A stretch of DNA of 64,000 bases from Erigeron canadensis (Eukaryota; Streptophyta; Magnoliopsida; Asterales; Asteraceae), in NCBI RefSeq assembly GCF_010389155.1, contig NC_057761.1, positions 8,310,501 through 8,374,500 on the forward strand, read 5' to 3'. The notes under the pieces were generated by a model. The model ran no database searches and was not told the origin of the DNA. It was given only the letters and a program-made list of their open reading frames with translations. Below are positions 55,239-64,000 of the stretch, in pieces. Made by a program: the position numbers and the translations under genes. Each line of letters starts with the position of its first letter. Within the stretch, counting starts at the first letter, position 1.

Positions 55239-56191
55239 TATTAGTCCCAACTATTGCTAGATGAGTGCTGAAGACACCTCTATGTCAATGGTGAGTGTAC
55301 TTTGCAACACAATCACTTAATCTGGATGTGACCAGTTTAGAGTGATTGTGTACCAGGTAATTTGGAGGTTTACTTATTAAGGTGACAAGTTATAAGTAAA
55401 TACAATGCAATAAATAGATGACAAGTTTTTAAATTGGTGAGACAATATGTATTTTTCAAGTGTATTTTACTTATTGATTTTAAATAAAATACAAGGTTGT
55501 TGCGGAACCAAGATAATAAAAGTATGTAAATATCCTAACAACCTATGAAATACAATTGATCTATACTTGGAAATTCTCTTAAAAATCGAAACACTTAAAG
55601 TTGTGAAATGTTCCTTTTTGCGATTGAGAGAATATTGCACAAGTTCACCAATATTGCAAAAGTACGAATTTGCAAAGTTGTTGAAATGCTTGTGCAAGGA
55701 CCTCTATTTATATTCGAAGTATGAGCATTGGGATCTCAACTTCGATGTACAAATATGGTTGACAGCACACAAAAGTATTAGTAAATAATCCTTTGTGTGT
55801 GCTAAATAAAGTAAAACAAAAGGTTACTTTATTCAACCACTCTACATCTTTGCACTTTTATCCACATACAAGATTATTGTCCGGGTAAAAGGATGTAGTG
55901 AAAAAGGTCTTCCTCGTAATCAGTGTAAAGCTTTGTAAAGACATTTACACTAGACGATCTCCAGTTGATTGATCTGGTGAAATGTCAACTGGGCTTGGCT
56001 GCCATTGCCATTTCCTTTCTTCCACTTGTTGTCTTCCACTTCAACTAGAAGGTCTTCAGATCTCAACTGGAGGAAGTCATCAGTTGCTTAAACTGTACGA
56101 TGCAACTAGACTTCTAATATTTCGGACAATTCTTCATGCTCTCTAGATGCAGCCGGAGAGCTCCAGTTTATAGTCAAAACTGGACCTAACA
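55239..56191 (-). repeat. E4 3' LTR, about 953 bp
   Basis: On the minus strand it starts TGTTAGGTCC (56191) and ends GGGACTAATA, so the final CA appears mutated to TA. A TATAAATA box lies near 55706-55713, and GGTTCCGCAACAACC near 55496-55510. Confidence 0.85.
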
Positions 56192-56462
56192 AATTCCCCC
56201 TAATTGTCGTGAAATATTGCCAAGTATTTCCAAACTTGTTTCTATACAAGTGTAAGTTTGAAATACTTGAGTTTGATAAAACCTATTAATTTTCCAAAGC
56301 ATTTTTATAGATCATAAAATGCCTTGGGTTTAATTTTATTTGTTTGTAGATTTTATCACTATCTATCTTGTGGGTTATAATCTGGCAACTTGTATATACA
56401 ATAATTTTACATCAGTTACAAAAAAGTAAAATAAAATTATAAGTAGATAGACAAAGGAAAAT
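56192..56462 (-). other. E4 3' spacer: polypurine tract and hairpin
   Basis: On the minus strand, AGGGGGAATT adjoins the LTR and the imperfect TTTCCAAACTT/AAGTTTGAAA hairpin lies at about 56228-56265. No ORF. Confidence 0.5.
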
Positions 56463-59400
56463 TTAAGTATGTGGCCCTTCGCCAATTTTCCTTTTCTTGG
56501 CAACAGATGAAATCGGCTGTTTGTCTTCCAGATCAAATCCCAATCTTTCTTCAACATTTTCTTTGAACTTGATCAGGTTCTGCAATATATACTCCCAACC
56601 TTTCTCAAACTTGTTCTTGTGTTGCCTCTTAGCCAAAATATCCAACATCTCCACATGTTCAGAATGACCATACTGATAAATATCAGGATTCTCAGTTGTT
56701 CGAGTTGGTCCCCCAAAGTATTGTACCTTAACCACATAATGTCTGGCACCTGGCTTGATTGATACCTGCACATCTTGAATCTTGCCCTTATTATGCCTTC
56801 GACGCAGCACATCTTGCAAATATGTTCGAGCCTCAGATTCATTTGTCAGCTTGATCTGGCTCGTGCTTAGCTTCTGAGTGGCTGCTCGAATTTCATCATT
56901 GGTTGGTTCAGACGGTTCCACCCAAGTCCTCAGATTTGCATCTCTGGGCAAAGCCTTAGTCTTATGTTTATTTCCTTCGACTTTGGGAGGATTCAATACT
57001 TGGCTGACAACCTTCTTTACTTGCTCAATCCTTTTCAAAGTCCCTTCTGACCTTATTTCCTTGGCCTTCTCCACTGATACATTTAGACAACCAGCATCAA
57101 GTTTGGCTTCATCATCTTGATAGTGTTTGTCCAGTTCAACCTCCAGCATTTCATTCACACATTTCACAATCCTTGCATCTTCTTTTATTTTCTTATATTC
57201 CAACAGTTGTATGCCAAGGAGTTGTGCGTCAGTTGCATCAACAAGGGTGAGTGGGAAAGTTTTCCTAGATTCTTCTTGATTAATTTTCATCTGTTTCTTT
57301 CTCTCCTTAACCAGATACCCAATCCTTGCTAGCTTTTGACTTTCAGTTTCAGTAACTGGAGGCAACTGGTCAACATTGCCAGTTTACAATAATGGTGCAT
57401 CAGTGGCCAGCTTGTCAGATTCATCAGTGGCCATTGCCTTACCTTTATCAACATTCCCCCTTACAACATCATCAAAAATTTCAATATGCCCACCAGCTTC
57501 AGTACTGGTGGCAACAACAACCTGGCTAGCATCAGTATTAGCACTAGCAACTACCAACTCTTTCCCAGTGGTTTTGGGAGCTTCAAGGGAAGTAGAAGAA
57601 GTATGCACAGATCTTTCCCCCTTGGCAGCATCTAGCCCTTTACGAATACTATCAAAATCTGAAGGGCTCGAAGGCAAATTAGCTAGAGGCTGCCACGACT
57701 GCATATCTTTACACTGCTTGAATGTCCCACAAACCAACCTCATAGTCCTCCACAGATGATTGATTTCCTTAGATTGAGTCATAACATTTTCAAAGGTTTG
57801 CACTTGACTCTTCTGTATGTCAGTTAGAAGCTTCGTATCATCTGGCGCGAGACCAGAGGGAACCATCTCATGAAGAACCTCCTTCAACATTGTCTTCAAC
57901 TCTTCATTCTTGTTTTTACCAACTTCAATTGTTAGATTGGTTAAAGCAGTAGAGTGTTCAGATACCTTGCTGGCCAGAGTATCAAGACTGCACCTCAACC
58001 GATCAATATCAGATGTTATGGGAGTGAGATCAACCTGGGGCGCTGCAATCATGGTGATTTCAGACATCACCTTTTCCAAAAGTACTTGTTCTTTGGCAGC
58101 CAAGGTGTCTTCAATCTTCTGACTAACTGAAGTGGCCAACTAGGTACCATTCTCAGTCACATTAAGATCAGGTTTTTCAAAGAGCAATTTAACCTGTCTT
58201 TCAAGTTCCTTCACATCCACCTCTGAAGATCTGACAGTATTAGTTAATAGATTGGTGATGGAAGATGTGACACCAGTTTGGGTCAGTGCAAATGCCTCCC
58301 TTAAAGATGTTGCCAGTTGATTGGAGGACTGCACCAACTCGTTGAGCTTGCCAAACACTAAGTCCTCATTAGCAGAAAATTTATTGATCCCAGGTCAACT
58401 CTAGCATTTTTATCGAGTGCCTTTTGAATCTCATCCATCTTTGTAAGAAGGTTTGAGAGATCGAATTGAAAGGCAACAAATTGACTATCCAGTGACGGAG
58501 GGAAAGGTGTCACTGGACCTGCTCGAAAGGCTACAGGTACAACTGGAGAAGGTAATATAAATGATGGTTCACCAGTTGTAGTAGCAGCAGTTGAAACAAG
58601 AGGAGTTGGTGAAGAAATGATGGGAAGAGATTCAAGTTGTCGTTCATGCTGAGATGCTCAGGTGTGAACGACGGCGACGGTGGTGTTAGGATGTGTCTAT
58701 TTCTAGGCACTCCCATGGAAGATAGTAGCTGGCGAGAGGCGAATAGGGGAGGATCTTGTAAGCTTTCTGGAGAAACTTGGCAATCTAGGGGTTGATCAGA
58801 AAAGGAAGGGAGCTGATCATGTACAGATGCATCAGCCATTTCCTGATCAGATTCAGTTTCAGAAGATTCCAAGGACTCAAGCTCAATTTCACCCTCAATT
58901 ATGCCTAGATTCATAAATGATAGGGGTGGCTGAAAAGATTGTTCAGGCTCCTGATGACTAGTTTGAGTTTCCTCAATGGTTTCATTAGTTGTCGGAATTA
59001 CTTCCTGAAAAGAGGTCACTTGTGCCTCAACCACAACTGCTCTTTCCTCAGTCGTGGCATCATTAGCCGTAGAGTCTGGAACCTCGATCTCCAGTTGTGA
59101 CTGGCCGGAGACTTCGTCAGTTCGTGCATTAAGAATGTCAGAAATTTGGCTCTGCAAGTTTTGTGCTGACACGGACTCTATTCTGGGTTAGGCTGACCCA
59201 GTGTTATCTTCACCACCCTCTCCTAAAGAAGTTTCGAGGGTGGTTGCTTGCAGTTCATCCCTTTGACTATCTTCAGGCACTTGTTGGGAAGTACCTGAAG
59301 GGCTAGTTGGGGTACTAATGTCAGTGGCACGTTCTGACCTTTTCTTACGACGAGTTTTAGACCTTTGTGCCTTTGGAGCAGCCTGAAGACCTGTTGGGAG

Positions 59401-60462
59401 GTCTCCAGTGTAAGTAAAAGGTTGGACTGACACGCTGGAGCTAGTGGGGTTAGACTGCTGCCCAGGTTCGGCAACTGTCACATTACCAACAGACGAACTG
59501 GTGGGTCCCTCATTGTTTTGAGGCCCGCCCAGTTGTCTTTCTGACTCACCTGGTATTGGTGCATCAGTTTTAGAGAATGCCAGCAACATTCTCGAAGGAA
59601 TTTGGACCTTAGCAGTTGTGGACACAAGGATGTCCAGATTCCTCAGCAATTCTGGCACAGAGTATAAAGATTGTGTATTTTGATACTCGTCTCTGCCCAG
59701 AATTAATATGAAACAGAGGGATAGAAATCTTGAAAATAGGATACAAGGACCCCTGTTACCTTTCAACTTGAAAACAAGGCTTCTGAACAAGATGTTGGCG
59801 AAATCTACCCTCAGTCCATTCCACAGGCAGTATGCCATTTCTGCCTGGAAGGAGTTGATCTGGTCTAAGCCACCAGAACTTCCACCCAAACTTTCCACCA
59901 GGTGTATCATAAAGTATTTCCAAGAAGGTGAAAGCCCTCTTGTGGTTATTGCACCCTTTGTTTTCAGTACACCACCTTCCAAGACCTCTTTGTTGCCCAT
60001 ATCAAGGAATACCTGGCGAAAATTAATATTTGGGGAGATCACCACTGGACTCTCATTTGGTCTCCAGTAATTGAGGTTAAGGGCGTCCCTCAATGTCTCA
60101 GTGGTGATTGTATACGGGACTGACCCATCCTTTAATGTGAAGGAGATGGATGAGTAGTCAGGAGAATTTGAATCCGTGTACCAAAACTCACACAAGTAAT
60201 CATGGTGCATCTTGTGTGTGTTTAGAGAAAAGTCATTGCTGAGGGGAGAATATCTAAAGAAAGATTGGATTTTCCCTATCAAAGAATCAGCGGCCTGTTG
60301 CCTTTGAAGAGATGCCATGTGGTTGTTTGGATTTAATTTTATTAATTTGGAATTTATTGGGGCACCCACGGCATGGTGAACGTTCTCTGATGGTTCATAA
60401 TCAACAGTGAGAAGATTAACATCACGAGAACGAGAGGAAGAGGATGAAGATTTAGGAGCCAT
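56463..60462 (-). pseudogene. E4 post-pol ORF (type B), near full length, few lesions
   Basis: ATG at 60462 (MAPKSSSSSSRSRDV) and stop at 56463, about 1,330 codons. The first 424 codons are open: the conserved N-terminal domain (LCEFWYTDS, LRDALNLNYW, GLSPSWKYF, SLCFILILG; residues 1-270), then a type-B-specific Pro/Ser-rich insert with KTRRKKRSERA. Lesions are TAA (59188-59190), a one-base loss near 58655, a deletion of about 45 bp near 58395, TAG (about 58141) and TAA (about 57382). The rest encodes the coiled-coil region and the C-terminal domain ending KKRKIGEGPHT. No membrane segment or signal peptide is seen. Type B is about 80-100 residues longer than type A, mainly through the insert after the N-terminal domain. 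Confidence 0.85.
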
Positions 60463-61135
60463 TTAATCGGAAATTGAAAGTGATTTTGGATTTTGGGTTT
60501 TGGATTTGAAGAAGAAAGAGAGAAAGGGATCTCGAATTTTGATGATTGGGAGAGTAAATGAAGGAATGTATGTGTGAAGTAAATGAGAGAAAAATATAAG
60601 TGGGGGTATATATAGGTAATAAAATAATACCAAAATATATACGAAAAGATTTTTAATCCCCAAATTTTCAAAATCGTGTGTTAAAAGATTTTAGAAAATT
60701 TGAAATTCAAAAATAATTAATACCAACTTATCAAGCATTAAATGCTATGACGGCTGGTATTCCCACGCGCCCACTACCTGCAACAATCCCCATAAAACGT
60801 GTATCTTTTTTATCAAAGTGGTTTTGACACGTCACGTGACGGTTGGGAGTGGGTTTAGACACTCGAGTACCATCACGTGTCACAAGTATTGACCAAGTAT
60901 ACTTACCGTTATGAAAATCTGGTTGACCACCAGTTTGAGATAAGTCCAAACATGTACACTGGAGAGTGTCCAGTGCCAGTTTCAACTGGAGAGATTCTCC
61001 AGTTGCAAAATTGTTAAACAAAAATAAATTTTAGTCAGTTTCACCTGGAGAATTCTCCAGATGCATTTTGAGCAAAGATAAGTTTTAGTCATAAAAACAT
61101 TTTGAGTCTATTCCCCCTAGAATGAAGAACCCAAT
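60463..61135 (-). promoter_or_regulatory. E4 promoter-like spacer
   Basis: On the minus strand it has an ACGT-rich cluster with two CACGTG cores (about 60832-60885, including GACACGTCACGTGACGG), CTCGAG, a TATATATA box (about 60607-60616) and a CT-rich leader with telo-box-like AACCC before ATG 60462. The layout matches the other copies. CTGGAGA/TCTCCAG inverted motifs lie at 60955-61065. Confidence 0.5.
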
Positions 61136-64000
61136 TCAAGGATTTAACATTCCCAATTCGCTGATGAGATGTTTAAAAGTCGTTTCATCAACAAGTTTTG
61201 TAAAAACATCAGCTAATTGTTTGTCAGTAGGGATGAAATGAATTTCAATATCTCCTTTCATAACATGATCTCGAATAAAATGATACCTGATGTCAATATG
61301 TTTTGTCTTGGAGTGCATCACCGGGTTGTGAGATATTGCAATTGCACTGGTGTTGTCACAAAAGATTGGGGTTCTAGTATATTTCATACCATAGTCGAGC
61401 AACTAGTTTTTGATCCAAAGAATCTGGGCACAACAACTGGCCACAAAAATGTATTCTGCCTCAGCAGTTGACATTGAGACCGAAGTCTGCTTCTTGCTGG
61501 TCCAACTCACCAGTTTTCCCCCTAGGAAGTAACAACCTCCAGTTGTAGACTTTCTATCAATCTTACAACTTGCATGATCTAAATCTGAATAACCCATCAG
61601 ATCTAACCCTGAGCCTTTGGGATACCAAAGACCAAGGCTAGGACACCCTTTCAGGTACCTAAAAATGCGCTTAACAGCATGCAAATGTGATTCTTTTGGG
61701 TTAGCCTGAAATCTGGCACATAAACATATTGCAAACATTATATCTGGCCGACTGGCAGTTAAATACATCAGTGAACCAACCATTCCACAATATTCTTTTT
61801 GATCCACTGGTTTTCCATTTGGGTCAGAATCCAAATTTAAAGGTGCTACAATGGGTGTGTTTTTCGATGGGATTGAATCATACTTGTATTTTCTTAACAA
61901 ATCTCTGACATATTTTTCTTGGTTAATAAAAATACCTTCCATGGTTTGTTTAATTTGTAAACCTAAGAAAAATGTTAATTCACCCATTAAACTCATTTCA
62001 TATTCTTTTGACATGATTTTTGAAAATTTCTCACACATTGCATCATCAGTCAAGCCAAAAATAATGTCATCAACATAAATTTGTACCAGCAAGATATTAC
62101 CTTTTTCTTTTAAGATGAACAAGGTACTATCAATTGCACCTCTTTCAAAACCATTTTTGGTAAGATGTTTGGTCAGTATGTCATACCAGGCTCTTGGGGC
62201 TTGACGAAGACCATACAATGCTTTGTTCAGTCTGTATACCCAGTGAGGATGCTTTTCATTCAAGAAACCTGGTGTTTGCTGAACATACACTTCTTCTTCC
62301 AAAGTTCCATTTAGGAACGCACTTTTGACATCTATCTGGAAGACTTTAAATTGCAAATGAGCAACATAAGCCAAGAAAATTCTAATGGCTTCAAGTCTTG
62401 CAACTGGAGCAAAAGTTTCATCAAAATCCACACCTTCTGCTTGACAATAACCCTTGGCAACCAATCTAGCTTTATTTCTAATAACGTTGCCATCTTCATC
62501 CATCTTATTTCGGTAGACCCACCTCGTTGCAATAGGTTCTTTCTTTAGCCCTGGAGGACAAGGAACAAGTTCCCAAACATTATTCCTTTCGAACTGGTTG
62601 AGTTCTTCTTGCATAGCCTCAACCCAGCTTGGATCTGCCATAGTCTCGTCAATCTTCTTCGGTTCAATCAGTGATAGGAAGGTGACGTTCAAGCATTGTT
62701 CACTTGTGGCTCTTCTAGTCTGAACCCCACTTTCTGGATTGCCAATAATTTGCTCGATAGGATGAGCAGCAGTCCATTTAGTGTATTGACTAGGTTGATA
62801 AACTACAACATCAGTGCAAGTCACCTGGCGATCTTCAACAGTTGTGGCAACTGGAGAATGATCAGCCCAAACTACTTCAACTTCATCATCAGTGTCAACT
62901 GGGAACGATTATCTTCAAACAAAGGCATGTCTTGAAGAACTGGAGAGGTTTGAACTGGTTCTGATGTTGTCGCAGCACGTACATCTGATCCAATTACCAG
63001 TTTATGAGGTAGATTAAAACTGGAGCTTTTCTTTTGTATAACTGGTTCCAAGTCCTGGTGACTGGAAACATCTCTTGGTGTATTGACTGATTGATGAACT
63101 TGATCAGATACACCTAAATCGACTGGGACAACTGGAGATAAATCAAGGCTTGGTCTTTTATTGGTTGCTTCATTAGATTCATCGAATGTGACATGAACTG
63201 TCTCATGTACCTTTTAGAGTCTATAATTATAAACTCTATAGGCTTTTCTTATATCTGAATACCCCACGAAAACACCCTCATCAGCTTTTGCATCAAACTT
63301 TCCCAACTGACTAGAATCGTTTAAGATAAAAACTAGACAACCAAATACATGAAAATATCCAATATTTGGTTTACGATTCCTGAGGACTTCATAGGCAGTC
63401 TTCCTATGTCTTTTGACATAAACTGACCGATTTTGAGTATGGCAAGCAGTTGCCACAGCTTCAGCCGAAAAACAGGTGGGAAGACCTGATTCAGATAACA
63501 TACTTCTGGCAGCTTCAATTAATGTGCGATTCTTTCTTTCAACCACACCATTTTGCTCTGGAGAACGAGCTGACGAGAAGTTCTGAGAAATGCCAGTGTC
63601 AGTGCAAAATGATTCCAATTCTTTGTTGATGAATTCAGTACCATTATCACTTCGCAACTGACAAACTTTCTTGGTATACTTGAGCTTAATTTTCTTGATG
63701 AGAGAGATAATTTCACCAGGTGCATCACTTTTTGATCTGATAAATACCACCCAACAATACCTGGTGTATTCATCAACAACAACTAAAGTGTATCTTTTAC
63801 CAGCTTTAGTTTGAACATTCACTGGACCAAAGAGATCCATATGAATCATGTGAAGAGGTTCAGTGATACTGAAGTTTTGTCTGGTCTTGAAACTGGCTCT
63901 TTTCTTCTTGCCCATCTCACACCCTGGACATGGCTTCTCCTTTTTAAAGGAAATTAAAGGTATCTCATCCACCAGTTGTTTTCTTGACAAATTATTGATA
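61136..64000 (-). pseudogene. pol: E4 pol, pre-integrase to RNase H, cut by window edge
   Basis: From the right edge: end of the pre-integrase finger ([15 protein letters not shown]), integrase core ([25 protein letters not shown]) to a Gln-to-TAA at 63214. Then the linker with a deletion and frameshift near 62900, RT from 62824 ([32 protein letters not shown]), RNase H (STAEAEY) to a Gln-to-TAG at 61403, and the last 88 codons with [12 protein letters not shown] and ADVFTK. Long stretches (473 and 258 codons) are open, so this is a recent copy with few lesions. The protease and gag are not in the window. Confidence 0.9.

Larger units (their letters stand above)
55239..64000 (-). mobile_element. 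Sirevirus-type element E4 (type B), 5' part beyond the window
   Basis: It consists of a 3' LTR (about 55239-56191), polypurine tract, post-pol ORF, promoter-like spacer and pol back to the pre-integrase domain. Gag and the 5' LTR lie to the right of the window. It is close to E2 in LTR and post-pol ORF. It is inserted at the edge of the telomere-motif satellite region. Confidence 0.9.

Overview
The window is plant nuclear DNA made almost entirely of nested retrotransposons. The organism is a eudicot. The element families resemble those of Asteraceae and similar large repeat-rich genomes, but the sequence alone does not fix the species. A run of exactly 100 N (8789-8888) shows that this is a draft scaffold. 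I see no convincing conserved host gene. The best candidate is one small promoter-preceded ORF at 52357-52596.

The dominant family is a Ty1/copia element of Sirevirus (SIRE/Maximus) type. Its layout is an LTR of about 970 bp (TG...CA), gag with a CCHC knuckle, pol (protease-like, integrase, reverse transcriptase, RNase H), a 650-700 bp spacer that looks like a promoter, a large post-pol ORF of about 1,240-1,330 codons, a hairpin, a polypurine tract, and the LTR. Copies belong to at least two subfamilies. E1 and E3 are type A; E2 and E4 are type B. E1 is on the + strand at 1-15097, interrupted by the gap and duplicated across it. E2 is on the - strand at 25358-45236. E3 is on the - strand at 27342-34770 and is nested in E2. 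E4 is on the - strand from about 55239 past the right edge. A more divergent solo LTR with a target-site duplication lies at 47889-48837.

Layout from left to right. E1 occupies 1-15097. It runs into 15098-18859, which looks like a long LTR of a Ty3/gypsy chromovirus (Tekay type). That LTR interrupts the RT of a defective Ty3/gypsy Tat/Retand element (18860-20719) that has lost gag. Next come pol fragments of a different Ty1/copia element (21475-25357), carrying a hAT-type MITE with an 8-bp duplication. The gag of that element resumes at 45242, because E2 inserted into its zinc-knuckle coding region and left AGGGC on both sides. E2 was in turn entered by E3, whose 5' half was later deleted together with 143 bp of E2. 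At 45781-48842 there are two foldback MITEs sharing a palindrome, and the solo LTR. At 49560-55238 there is an AT-rich palindromic satellite, a spacer with the small ORF, a tract resembling mitochondrial DNA, and an array built on degenerate telomere motifs in both orientations. E4 follows.

No element here is an intact autonomous copy: every one carries stops, frameshifts or deletions. The most interesting biology is the conserved post-pol gene. In all copies it is preceded by a G-box/ACGT cluster, a TATA box and a CT-rich leader, and its product looks soluble, coiled-coil and possibly nuclear rather than like an envelope protein. The most important technical point is that 3421-8788 and 8889-14290 are two versions of the same sequence whose quality worsens toward the N gap.
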